A stretch of DNA of 64,000 nt, taken from the NCBI GenBank assembly GCA_964035545.1, contig CAXIUT010000126.1, positions 74,501-138,500 of the forward strand, in the 5' to 3' direction. Each line of letters starts with the position of its first letter. The first letter of the stretch is position 1. A program made the position numbers and the translations under genes. This DNA is from Bugula neritina (taxonomy: Eukaryota > Bryozoa > Gymnolaemata > Cheilostomatida > Bugulidae). Below are positions 28,501 to 41,800 of the stretch, piece after piece. The notes below the pieces were generated by a model. It saw only the letters and a list, made by a program, of their open reading frames with translations, made no database searches and had not been told where the DNA came from.

Positions 28501-29843
28501 CATATTTCAGTATGTTACAGTATATTGCAATGTGTCGCAGTGTATTTCAGTATGTTGCAGTATTTTTCAAGGTGTTACAGTATATTTCAGTAGTTTACCA
28601 TATATTTCGGTATGTTGCAGTATATTTCAATGTGTTGCAGTGTATATCAATATGTTACAGTGTATTTGAGCATGTTGTAGTATTTTGCAGTGTATTTCAG
28701 TGTGTTGCAGTGTATTTCAGTATTTTGCAGTATTTTTCAATGTGTTACAGTGTATTTCGGTATATTACCGTATATTTAAGTATGTCGCAGTATATTTCAG
28801 TATGTTGCCGTATGTTTCAGTGTGTTGCAGTATATTTCATTTAGTTGCAGTGTATTTCAATTTGTTCCAGTGTATGTCAGTATAATGCAGTATGTTGCAG
28901 TGTGTTTCAGTATGTTACAGTGTATTTCAGTATGTTGCAGTATCTTGCAGTACATTTCAGTATGTTTTAGTATGTAGCAGTGTATTTCAGTATGTTGCAG
29001 TATATTTCAGTATGTTGCAGTATATTTCAGTGTGTTACTGTTTTTTCCAGTATGTTACAACACATTTCCGTATATTAAACTATATTTCAGCGAGTTACAG
29101 TATATTTCAATGTGTTGCAGTGTATTGCAATATGTTACAGCGTATTTCGGTATGTTGCAGTGTGTTGCAGTGTAATTCAGTATATCACATTGTATTTCAG
29201 TGTGTTGCAGTTCATTTCAATATGTAGCAGGGTATTTCAGTATAGTGCAGTGTATTTCAGTATGCCACAGCATATTTCAGTATGTTGCAGTATATTGCAA
29301 TGTGTCGCAGTATATTTCAGTATGTTGCTGTATATTTCAATGTGTTGCAGTGTATATCAATATGTTACAGTGTATTTGAGCATGTTGTAGTATTTTGCGG
29401 CGTATTTCAGTATGTTGCAGTATCTTGCAGTATATTTCAGCATGTTGCAGTTATTTTCAATGTGTTACAGTATGTTTCAGTATATTACCGTATATTTAGG
29501 TATGTTGCAGTATATTTCAATGTGTTGCAGTGTATTTCAATATGTTCTAGTGTTTTGCAGTGTATTTCAGTTTGTTACAGTGTATTTCAGTATGTTGCAG
29601 TATGTTGCAGTATGTTTCCATATGTTACAGTGTATTTCAGCATGTTGCAGTATATTTCAGTGAGTTGCAGTGTATTTCAGTGTGCTACAGCATATTTCAG
29701 TATGTTACAGTATATTGCAATGTGTCGCAGTATATTTCAGTATGTTGCAGTATTTTTCAATGTGTTACAGTATATTTCATTAGTTTACCATATATTTCGG
29801 TGTGTTGCAGTATATTTCAATGTGTTGCAGTGTATTTCAATAT

Positions 29844-29866
29844 GTTGTAGTTTTTGCAGAATATTT
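29844..29866 (+). other. Junction of a 20-bp plus 1-bp deletion
   Basis: The sibling copy (about 40124-40160) reads tatgttacag, tgtatttcag, catgttgtag, ttttttgcag. Here it reads tatgttgtag followed by tttttgcag. Two decamers are lost (20 bp) plus one T from a run of six. The 20-bp loss keeps the register; the single T does not and could be a homopolymer sequencing error. Confidence 0.8.
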
Positions 29867-31291
29867 CAGTGTGTTGCAGTGTACTTTAGTATTTTGCAGT
29901 ATTTTTCAATGTGGTACAGTATATTTCTGTATATTACCGTATATTTAGGTATGTTTCAGTATATTTCAATCTGTTGCAGTGTATTTCAATATGTTGTAGT
30001 ATGTTGCAGTGTATTTCAGTATGTTACAGTGTATTTCAGTATGTTGCAGTATATTTCAGTATGTTACAGTGTATTTCAGTATGTTGCAGTATATTTCAGT
30101 GTGTTACAGTGTATTTCAGTATGTTGTAGTATATTTCAGTGTGTTACAGTATACTTCAGTATGTTGCAGTATTTTTCAATGTGTTGCAGTGTATTTCAAT
30201 ATGTTACAGCGTATTTCAGTATGTTGCAGTGTATTTCAGTATGTAGCAGGGTATTTCAGTATGTTGCAGTGCATTTCAGTATGCTACAGCATATTTCAGT
30301 ATGTTGCAGTATATTGCAATGTGTCGCAGTATATTTCAGTATGTTGCTGTATATTTCAATGTGTTACAGTATATTTCAGTAGTTTATCATACATTTCGGT
30401 ACGTTGCAGTATATTTCAATGTGTTGCAGTGTATTTCAATATGTTACAGTGTATTTCAGTATGTTGTAGTATTTTGCCGCGTATTTCAGTATGTTGCAGT
30501 ATCTTGCAGTGTATTTCAGTATGTTGCAGTATTTTTCAATGTGTTACCGTATATTTCAGTATATTACCATATATTTAGGTATGTTGCAGTATATTTCAAT
30601 GTGTTGCAGTGTATTTCAATATGTTCTAGTAATTTGTGGTGTATTTCAGTATGTTACAGTGTATTTCAGTATGTTGCAGTATGTTTCAATATGTTACAGT
30701 GTATTTCAGTATTTTGCAGTATATTTCAGTGAGTTGCAGTGTATTTCAGTGTGCTACAGCATATTTCAGTATGTTGCAGTATATTGCAATGTGTCGCAGT
30801 ATGTTGCAGTATTTTTCAATGTGTTACAGTATATTTCAGTAGTTTACCATATATTTCGGTATGTTGCAGTATATTTCAATGTGTTGCAGTGTATATCAAT
30901 ATGTTACAGTGTATTTGAGCATGTTGTAGTATTTTGCAGTGTATTTCAGTATGTTACAGTGTATTTCAGTATGTTGCAGTATGTTTCAATATGTTACAGT
31001 GTATTTCAGTATTTTGCAGTATATTTCAGTGAGTTGCAGTGTATTTCAGTGTGCTACAGCATATTTCAGTATGTTACAGTATATTGCAATGTGTCGCAGT
31101 GTATTTCAGTATGTTGCAGTATTTTTCAAGGTGTTACAGTATATTTCAGTAGTTTACCATATATTTCGGTATGTTGCAGTATATTTCAATGTGTTGCAGT
31201 GTATATCAATATGTTACAGTGTATTTGAGCATGTTGTAGTATTTTGCAGTGTATTTCAGTGTGTTGCAGTGTATTTCAGTATTTTGCAGTA

Positions 31292-31302
31292 TTTTTTAAA
31301 TG
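31292..31302 (+). other. Register-shift marker, copy 3
   Basis: Same 11-bp variant. It compensates in phase for the 21 bp missing near 29850. Confidence 0.9.
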
Positions 31303-33956
31303 TGTTACAGTGTATTTCGGTATATTACCGTATATTTAGGTATGTCGCAGTATATTTCAGTATGTTGCCGTATGTTTCAGTGTGTTGCAGTATATTTCAT
31401 TTAGTTGCAGTGTATTTCAATTTGTTCCAGTGTATGTCAGTATAATGCAGTATGTTGCAGTGTGTTTCAGTATGTTACAGTGTATTTCAGTATGTTGCAG
31501 TATCTTGCAGTACATTTCAGTATGTTTTATTATGTAGCAGTGTATTTCAGTATGTTGCAATATATTTCAGTATGTTGCAGTATATTTCAGTGTGTTACTG
31601 TTTTTTCCAGTATGTTACAACACATTTCCGTATATTAAACTATATTTCAGCGAGTTACAGTATATTTCAATGTGTTGCAGTGTATTGCAATATGTTACAG
31701 CGTATTTCGGTATGTTGCAGTGTGTTGCAGTGTAATTCAGTATATTACATTGTATTTCAGTGTGTTGCAGTTCATTTCAATATGTAGCAGGGTATTTCAG
31801 TATAGTGCAGTGTATTTCAGTATGCTACAGCATATTTCAGTATGTTGCAGTATATTGCAATGTGTCGCAGTATATTTCAGTATGTTGCAGTACGTTGCAG
31901 TATGTTTCAATATGTTACGGTGTATTTCAGTATGTTGCAGTATTTTTCAATGTGTTAAAGTGTATTTCAGTAGTTTACCATATATTTCGGTATGTTGCAG
32001 TATATTTCAATGTGTTGCAGTGTATTTCAATATGTTACAGCGTATTTCAGTATGGTGCAGTGTATTTCAGTATGCAGCAGGGTATTTCAGTATGTTGCAG
32101 TGCATTTCGGTATGCTACAGCATATTTCAGTATGTTGCAGTATATTGCAATGTGTCGCAGTATATTTCAGTATGTTGCTGTATATTTCAATGTGTTGCAG
32201 TATATTTCAGTATGTAGCAGTGTATTTCAGTATGTTGCAGTATATTTCAGTGAGTTGCAGTAAATTTCAGTGTGCTACAACATATTTCAGTGTGTTACAG
32301 TATATTGCAATGTGTCGCAGTATATTTCAGTATGTTGCAGTATTGTTCAATGTGTTACAGTATATTTCAGTAGTTTACCATACATTTCAGGACGTCGCAG
32401 TATATTTCAATGTGTTGCAGTGTATTTCAATATGTTACAGTGTATTTCAGTATGTTGTAGTATTTTGCGGCGTATTTCAGTATATTGCAGTATCTTGCAG
32501 TATATTTCAGCATGTTGCAGTTATTTTCAATGTGTTACAGTATGTTGCAGTATATTTCAATGTGTTGCAGTGTATTTCAATATGTTCTTGTGTTTTGCAG
32601 TGTATTTCAGTTTGTTACAGTGTATTTCAGTATGTTGCAGTATGTTGCAGTATGTTTCAATATGTTACAGTGTATTTCGGCATGTTGCAGTATATTTCAG
32701 TGAGTTGCAGTGTATTTCAGTGTGCTACAGCATATTTCAGTATGTTACAGTATATTGCAATGTGTCGCAGTATATTTCAGTATGTTGCAATATTTTTCAA
32801 TGTGTTACAGTATATTTCATTAGTTTACCATATATTTCGGTGTGTTGCAGTATATTTCAATGTGTTGCAGTGTATTTCAATATGTTGTAGTATGTTGCAG
32901 TGTATTTCAGTATGTTACAGTGTATTTCAGTATGTTGCAGTATATTTCAGTATGTTACAGTGTATTTCAGTATGTTGCAGTATATTTCAGTGTGTTACAG
33001 TGTATTTCAGTATGTTGTAGTATATTTCAGTGTGTTACAGTATATTTCAGTATGTTGCAGTATTTTTCAATGTGTTGCAGTGTATTTCAATATGTTACAG
33101 CGTATTTCAGTATGTTGCAGTGTATTTCAGTATGTAGCAGGGTATTTCAGTATGTTGCAGTGCATTTCAGTATGCTACAGCATATTTCAGTATGTTGCAG
33201 TATATTACAATGTGTCGCAGTATATTTCAGTATGTTACTGTATATTTCAATGTGTTACAGTATATTTCAGTAGTTTACCATACATTTCGGTACGTTGCAG
33301 TATATTTCAATGTGTTGCAGTGTATTTCAGTATTTTGCAGTATGTTTCAATGTGTTACAGTGTATTTCGGTATATTACCGTATATTTAAGTATGTCGCAG
33401 TATATTTCAGTATGTTGCCGTATGTTTCAGTGTGTTGCAGTATATTTCATTTAGTTGCAGTGTATTTCAATTTGTTCCAGTGTATGTCAGTATAATGCAG
33501 TATGTTGCAGTGTGTTTCAGTATGTTACAGTGTATTTCAGTATGTTGCAGTATCTTGCAGTACATTTCAGTATGTTTTAGTATGTAGCAGTGTATTTCAG
33601 TATGTTGCAGTATATTTCAGTATGTTGCAGTATATTTCAGTGTGTTACTGTTTTTTCCAGTATGTTCCAACACATTTCCGTATATTAAACTATATTTCAG
33701 CGAGTTACAGTATATTTCAATGTGTTGCAGTGTATTGCAATATGTTACAGCGTATTTCGGTATGTTGCAGTGTGTTGCAGTGTAATTCAGTATATTACAT
33801 TGTATTTCAGTGTGTTGCAGTTCATTTCAATATGTAGCAGGGTATTTCAGTATAGTGCAGTGTATTTCAGTATGCCACAGCATATTTCAGTATGTTGCAG
33901 TATATTGCAATGTGTCGCAGTATATTTCAGTATGTTGCTGTATATTTCAATGTGTT

Positions 33957-35841
33957 ACAGTATATTTCAGTAGTTTATCATACATTTCGGTACATTGCAG
34001 TATATTTCAATGTGTTGCAGTGTATTTCAATATGTTACAGTGTATTTCAGTTTGTTGTAGTATTTTGCCGCGTATTTCAGTATGTTGCAGTATCTTGCAG
34101 TGTATTTCAGTATGTTGCAGTATTTTTCAATGTGTTACCGTATATTTCAGTATATTACCATATATTTAGGTATGTTGCAGTATATTTCAATGTGTTGCAG
34201 TGTATTTCAATATGTTCTAGTAATTTGTGGTGTATTTCAGTATGTTACAGTGTATTTCAGTATGTTGCAGTATGTTTCAATATGTTACAGTGTATTTCAG
34301 TATTTTGCAGTATATTTCAGTGAGTTGCAGTGTATTTCAGTGTGCTACAGCATATTTCAGTATGTTGCAGTATATTGCAATGTGTCGCAGTATGTTGTAG
34401 TATTTTTCAATGTGTTACAGTATATTTCAGTAGTTTACCATATATTTCGGTATGTTGCAGTATATTTCAATGTGTTGCAGTGTATATCAATATGTTACAG
34501 TGTATTTGAGCATGTTGTAGTATTTTGCAGTGTATTTCAGTATGTTACAGTGTATTTCAGTATGTTGCAGTATGTTTCAATATGTTACAGTGTATTTCAG
34601 TATTTTGCAGTATATTTCAGTGAGTTGCAGTGTATTTCAGTGTGCTACAGCATATTTCAGTATGTTACAGTATATTGCAATGTGTCGCAGTGTATTTCAG
34701 TATGTTGCAATATATTTCAGTATGTTGCAGTATATTTCAGTGTGTTACTGTTTTTTCCAGTATGTTACAACACATTTCCGTATATTAAACTATATTTCAG
34801 CGAGTTACAGTATATTTCAATGTGTTGCAGTGTATTGCAATATGTTACAGCGTATTTCGGTATGTTGCAGTGTGTTGCAGTGTAATTCAGTATATTACAT
34901 TGTATTTCAGTGTGTTGCAGTTCATTTCAATATGTAGCAGGGTATTTCAGTATAGTGCAGTGTATTTCAGTATGCTACAGCATATTTCAGTATGTTGCAG
35001 TATATTGCAATGTGTCGCAGTATATTTCAGTATGTTGCAGTACGTTGCAGTATGTTTCAATATGTTACGGTGTATTTCAGTATGTTGCAGTATTTTTCAA
35101 TGTGTTAAAGTGTATTTCAGTAGTTTACCATATATTTCGGTATGTTGCAGTATATTTCAATGTGTTGCAGTGTATTTCAATATGTTACAGCGTATTTCAG
35201 TATGGTGCAGTGTATTTCAGTATGCAGCAGGGTATTTCAGTATGTTGCAGTGCATTTCGGTATGCTACAGCATATTTCAGTATGTTGCAGTATATTGCAA
35301 TGTGTCGCAGTATATTTCAATATGTTGCTGTATATTTCAATGTGTTGCAGTATATTTCAGTATGTAGCAGTGTATTTCAGTATGTTGCAGTATATTTCAG
35401 TGAGTTGCAGTAAATTTCAGTGTGCTACAACATATTTCAGTGTGTTACAGTATATTGCAATGTGTCGCAGTATATTTCAGTATGTTGCAGTATTGTTCAA
35501 TGTGTTACAGTATATTTCGGTAGTTTACCATACATTTCAGGACGTCGCAGTATATTTCAATGTGTTGCAGTGTATTTCAATATGTTACAGTGTATTTCAG
35601 TATGTTGTAGTATTTTGCGGCGTATTTCAGTATGTTGCAGTATCTTGCAGTATATTTCAGCATGTTGCAGTTATTTTCAATGTGTTACAGTATGTTGCAG
35701 TATATTTCAATGTGTTGCAGTGTATTTCAATATGTTCTTGTGTTTTGCAGTGTATTTCAGTTTGTTACAGTGTATTTCAGTATGTTGCAGTATGTTGCAG
35801 TATGTTTCAATATGTTACAGTGTATTTCAGCATGTTGCAGA
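33957..35841 (+). repeat. Shortened module with an internal 441-bp deletion
   Basis: From about 33957 to 34709 this follows 30366-31118 at an offset of 3,591 bp. From there on it follows 31559-32690 at an offset of 3,150 bp. The 441-bp difference is a deletion relative to 31.1-31.56 kb that removes the register marker found at 31292. The join lies in tgtatttcag tatgttgca (34691-34709), sequence present at both ends of the lost segment, as expected for unequal exchange or slippage between repeats. Confidence 0.82.
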
Positions 35842-38800
35842 ATTTTTCAATGTGTTGCAGTGTATTTCAATATGTTACAGCGTATTTCAGTATGTTGCAG
35901 TGTATTTCAGTATGTAGCAGGGTATTTCAGTATGTTGCAGTGCATTTCAGTATGCTACAGCATATTTCAGTATGTTGCAGTATATTACAATGTGTCGCAG
36001 TATATTTCAGTATGTTGCTGTATATTTCAATGTGTTACAGTATATTTCAGTAGTTTACCATACATTTCGGTACGTTGCAGTATATTTCAATGTGTTGCAG
36101 TGTATTTCAATATGTTACAGTGTATTTCAGTATGTTGTAGTATTTTGCCGCGTATTTCAGTATGTTGCAGTATCTTGCAGTGTATTTCAGTATGTTGCAG
36201 TATTTTTCAATGTGTTACCGTATATTTCAGTATATTACCATATATTTAGGTATGTTGCAGTATATTTCAATGTGTTGCAGTGTATTTCAATATGTTCTAG
36301 TAATTTGTGGTGTATTTCAGTATGTTACAGTGTATTTCAGTATGTTGCAATATGTTTCAATATGTTACAGTGTATTTCAGTATTTTGCAGTATATTTCAT
36401 TGAGTTGCAGTGTATTTCAGTGTGCTACAGCATATTTCAGTATGTTGCAAAATATTGCAATGTGTCGCAGTATGTTGCAGTATTTTTCAATGTGTTACAG
36501 TATATTTCAGTAGTTTACCATATATTTCGGTATGTTGCAGTATATTTCAATGTGTTGCAGTGTATATCAATATGTTACAGTGTATTTGAGCATGTTGTAG
36601 TATTTTGCAGTGTATTTCAGTATGTTACAGTGTATTTCAGTATGTTGCAGTATGTTTCAATATGTTACAGTGTATTTCAGTGTTTTGCAGTATATTTCAG
36701 TGAGTTGCAGTGTATTTCAGTGTGCTACAGTATATTTCAGTATGTTACAGTATATTGCAATGTGTCGCAGTGTATTTCAGTATGTTGCAGTATTTTTCAA
36801 GGTGTTACAGTATATTTCAGTAGTTTACCATATATTTCGGTATGTTGCAGTATATTTCAATGTGTTGCAGTGTATATCAATATGTTACAGTGTATTTGAG
36901 CATGTTGTAGTATTTTGCAGTGTATTTCAGTGTGTTGCAGTGTATTTCAGTATTTTGCAGTATTTTTCAATGTGTTACAGTGTATTTCGGTATATTACCG
37001 TATATTTAGGTATGTCGCAGTATATTTCAGTATGTTGCCGTATGTTTCAGTGTGTTGCAGTATATTTCATTTAGTTGCAGTGTATTTCAATTTGTTCCAG
37101 TGTATGTCAGTATAATGCAGTATGTTGCAGTGTGTTTCAGTATGTTACACTGTATTTCAGTATGTTGCAGTATCTTGCAGTACATTTCAGTATGTTTTAG
37201 TATGTAGCAGTGTATTTCAGTATGTTGCAGTATATTTCAGTATGTTGCAGTATATTTCAGTGTGTTACTGTTTTTTCCAGTATGTTACAACACATTTCCG
37301 TATATTAAACTATATTTCAGCGAGTTACAGTATATTTCAATGTGTTGCAGTGTATTGCAATATGTTACAGCGTATTTCGGTATGTTGCAGTGTGTTGCAG
37401 TGTAATTCAGTATATTACATTGTATTTCAGTGTGTTGCAGTTCATTTCAATATGTAGCAGGGTATTTCAGTATAGTGCAGTGTATTTCAGTATGCTACAG
37501 CATATTTCAGTATGTTGCAGTATATTGCAATGTGTCGCAGTATATTTCAGTATGTTGCAGTACGTTGCAGTATGTTTCAATATGTTACGGTGTATTTCAG
37601 TATGTTGCAGTATATTTCGGTGAGTTGCAGTGTATTTCAGTGTGCTACAGCATATTTCAGTATGTTACAGTATATTGCAATCTGTCGCAGTATATTTCAG
37701 TTTGTTGCAGTGTTTTTCAATGTGTTACAGTATATTTCATTAGTTTACCATATATTTCGGTATGTTGCAGTATATTTCAATATGTTACAGTGTATTTCAG
37801 CATGTTGTAGTTTTTTGCAGAATATTTCAGTGTGTTGCAGTGTACTTCAGTATTTTGCAGTATTTTTCAATGTGTTACAGTATATTTCGGTATATTACCG
37901 TATATTTAGGTATGTTTCAGTATATTTCAATCTGTTGCAGTGTATTTCAATATGTTGTAGTATGTTGCAGTGTATTTCAGTATGTTACAGTGTATTTCAG
38001 TATGTTGCAGTATATTTCAGTATGTTACAGTGTATTTCAGTATGTTGCAGTATATTTCAGTGTGTTACAGTGTATTTCAGTATGTTGTAGTATATTTCAG
38101 TGTGTTACAGTATATTTCAGTATGTTGCAGTATTTCTCAATGTGTTAAAGTGTATTTCAGTAGTTTACCATATATTTCGGTATGTTGCAGTATATTTCAG
38201 TGTGTTGCAGTGTATTTCAATATGTTACAGCGTATTTCAGTATGTTGCAGTGTGTTTCAGTATGTAGCAGGGTATTTCAGTATGTTGCAGTGCATTTCAG
38301 TATGCTACAGCATATTTCAGTATGTTGCAGTATATTGCAATGTGTCGCAGTATATTTCAGTATGTTGCTGTATATTTCAATGTGTTACAGTATATTTCAG
38401 TAGTTTACCATACACTTCGGTACGTTGCAGTATATTTCAATGTGTTGCAGTGTATTTCAATATGTTACAGTGTATTTCTGTATGTTGTAGTATTTTGCCG
38501 CGTATTTCAGTATGTTGCAGTATCTTGCAGTGTATTTCAGTATGTTGCAGTATTTTTCAATGTGTTACCGTATATTTCAGTATATTACCATATATTTAGG
38601 TATGTTGCAGTATATTTCAATGTGTTGCAGTGTATTTCAATATGTTCTAGTAATTTGCAGTGTATTTCAGTATGTTACAGTGTATTTCAGTATGTTGCAG
38701 TATGTTTCAATATGTTACAGTGTATTTCAGTATTTTGCAGTATATTTCAGTGAGTTGCAGTGTATTTCAGTGTGCTACAGCATATTTCAGTATGTTACAG

Positions 38801-41800
38801 TATATTGCAATGTGTCGCAGTGTATTTCAGTATGTTGCAGTATTTTTCAAGGTGTTACAGTATATTTCAGTAGTTTACCATATATTTCGGTATGTTGCAG
38901 TATATTTCAATGTGTTGCAGTGTATATCAATATGTTACAGTGTATTTGAGCATGTTGTAGTATTTTGCAGTGTATTTCAGTGTGTTGCAGTGTATTTCAG
39001 TATTTTGCAGTATTTTTCAATGTGTTACAGTGTATTTCGGTATATTACCGTATATTTAAGTATGTCGCAGTATATTTCAGTATGTTGCCGTATGTTTCAG
39101 TGTGTTGCAGTATATTTCATTTAGTTGCAGTGTATTTCAATTTGTTCCAGTGTATGTCAGTATAATGCAGTATGTTGCAGTGTGTTTCAGTATGTTACAG
39201 TGTATTTCAGTATGTTGCAGTATCTTGCAGTACATTTCAGTATGTTTTAGTATGTAGCAGTGTATTTCAGTATGTTGCAGTATATTTCAGTATGTTGCAG
39301 TATATTTCAGTGTGTTACTGTTTTTTCCAGTATGTTACAACACATTTCCGTATATTAAACTATATTTCAGCGAGTTACAGTATATTTCAATGTGTTGCAG
39401 TGTATTGCAATATGTTACAGCGTATTTCGGTATGTTGCAGTGTGTTGCAGTGTAATTCAGTATATTACATTGTATTTCAGTGTGTTGCAGTTCATTTCAA
39501 TATGTAGCAGGGTATTTCAGTATAGTGCAGTGTATTTCAGTATGCCACAGCATATTTCAGTATGTTGCAGTATATTGCAATGTGTCGCAGTATATTTCAG
39601 TATGTTGCTGTATATTTCAATGTGTTGCAGTGTATATCAATATGTTACAGTGTATTTGAGCATGTTGTAGTATTTTGCGGCGTATTTCAGTATGTTGCAG
39701 TATCTTGCAGTATATTTCAGCATGTTGCAGTTATTTTCAATGTGTTACAGTATGTTTCAGTATATTACCGTATATTTAGGTATGTTGCAGTATATTTCAA
39801 TGTGTTGCAGTGTATTTCAATATGTTCTAGTGTTTTGCAGTGTATTTCAGTTTGTTACAGTGTATTTCAGTATGTTGCAGTATGTTGCAGTATGTTTCCA
39901 TATGTTACAGTGTATTTCAGCATGTTGCAGTATATTTCAGTGAGTTGCAGTGTATTTCAGTGTGCTACAGCATATTTCAGTATGTTACAGTATATTGCAA
40001 TGTGTCGCAGTATATTTCAGTATGTTGCAGTATTTTTCAATGTGTTACAGTATATTTCATTAGTTTACCATATATTTCGGTGTGTTGCAGTATATTTCAA
40101 TGTGTTGCAGTGTATTTCAATATGTTACAGTGTATTTCAGCATGTTGTAGTTTTTTGCAGAATATTTCAGTGTGTTGCAGTGTACTTTAGTATTTTGCAG
40201 TATTTTTCAATGTGTTACAGTATATTTCGGTATATTACCGTATATTTAGGTATGTTTCAGTATATTTCAATCTGTTGCAGTGTATTTCAATATGTTGTAG
40301 TATGTTGCAGTGTATTTCAGTATGTTACAGTGTATTTCAGTATGTTGCAGTATATTTCAGTATGTTACAGTGTATTTCAGTATGTTGCAGTATATTTCAG
40401 TGTGTTACAGTGTATTTCAGTATGTTGTAGTATATTTCAGTGTGTTACAGTATATTTCAGTATGTTGCAGTATTTTTCAATGTGTTGCAGTGTATTTCAA
40501 TATGTTACAGCGTATTTCAGTATGTTGCAGTGTATTTCAGTATGTAGCAGGGTATTTCAGTATGTTGCAGTGCATTTCAGTATGCTACAGCATATTTCAG
40601 TATGTTGCAGTATATTGCAATGTGTCGCAGTATATTTCAGTATGTTGCTGTATATTTCAATGTGTTACAGTATATTTCAGTAGTTTATCATACATTTCGG
40701 TACGTTGCAGTATATTTCAATGTGTTGCAGTGTATTTCAATATGTTACAGTGTATTTCAGTATGTTGTAGTATTTTGCCGCGTATTTCAGTATGTTGCAG
40801 TATCTTGCAGTGTATTTCAGTATGTTGCAGTATTTTTCAATGTGTTACCGTATATTTCAGTATATTACCATATATTTAGGTATGTTGCAGTATATTTCAA
40901 TGTGTTGCAGTGTATTTCAATATGTTCTAGTAATTTGTGGTGTATTTCAGTATGTTACAGTGTATTTCAGTATGTTGCAGTATGTTTCAATATGTTACAG
41001 TGTATTTCAGTATTTTGCAGTATATTTCAGTGAGTTGCAGTGTATTTCAGTGTGCTACAGCATATTTCAGTATGTTGCAGTATATTGCAATGTGTCGCAG
41101 TATGTTGCAGTATTTTTCAATGTGTTACAGTATATTTCAGTAGTTTACCATATATTTCGGTATGTTGCAGTATATTTCAATGTGTTGCAGTGTATATCAA
41201 TATGTTACAGTGTATTTGAGCATGTTGTAGTATTTTGCAGTGTATTTCAGTATGTTACAGTGTATTTCAGTATGTTGCAGTATGTTTCAATATGTTACAG
41301 TGTATTTCAGTATTTTGCAGTATATTTCAGTGAGTTGCAGTGTATTTCAGTGTGCTACAGCATATTTCAGTATGTTACAGTATATTGCAATGTGTCGCAG
41401 TGTATTTCAGTATGTTGCAGTATTTTTCAAGGTGTTACAGTATATTTCAGTAGTTTACCATATATTTCGGTATGTTGCAGTATATTTCAATGTGTTGCAG
41501 TGTATATCAATATGTTACAGTGTATTTGAGCATGTTGTAGTATTTTGCAGTGTATTTCAGTGTGTTGCAGTGTATTTCAGTATTTTGCAGTATTTTTTAA
41601 ATGTGTTACAGTGTATTTCGGTATATTACCGTATATTTAGGTATGTCGCAGTATATTTCAGTATGTTGCCGTATGTTTCAGTGTGTTGCAGTATATTTCA
41701 TTTAGTTGCAGTGTATTTCAATTTGTTCCAGTGTATGTCAGTATAATGCAGTATGTTGCAGTGTGTTTCAGTATGTTACAGTGTATTTCAGTATGTTGCA

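Larger units (their letters stand above)
25562..33956 (+). repeat. 8.4-kb duplicated block, copy 1 (10.3-kb offset)
   Basis: Matches 35842-44257. The offset is 10,280 bp up to about 29850 and 10,301 bp after it, because this copy lacks 21 bp there. Shared private variants include tatttcattg agttgcagtg near 26111/36391, tgttacactg near 26861/37141, and tatgccacag near 29261/39541. The match ends where tgttacag (33951) faces tgttgcag (44252). Confidence 0.9.
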
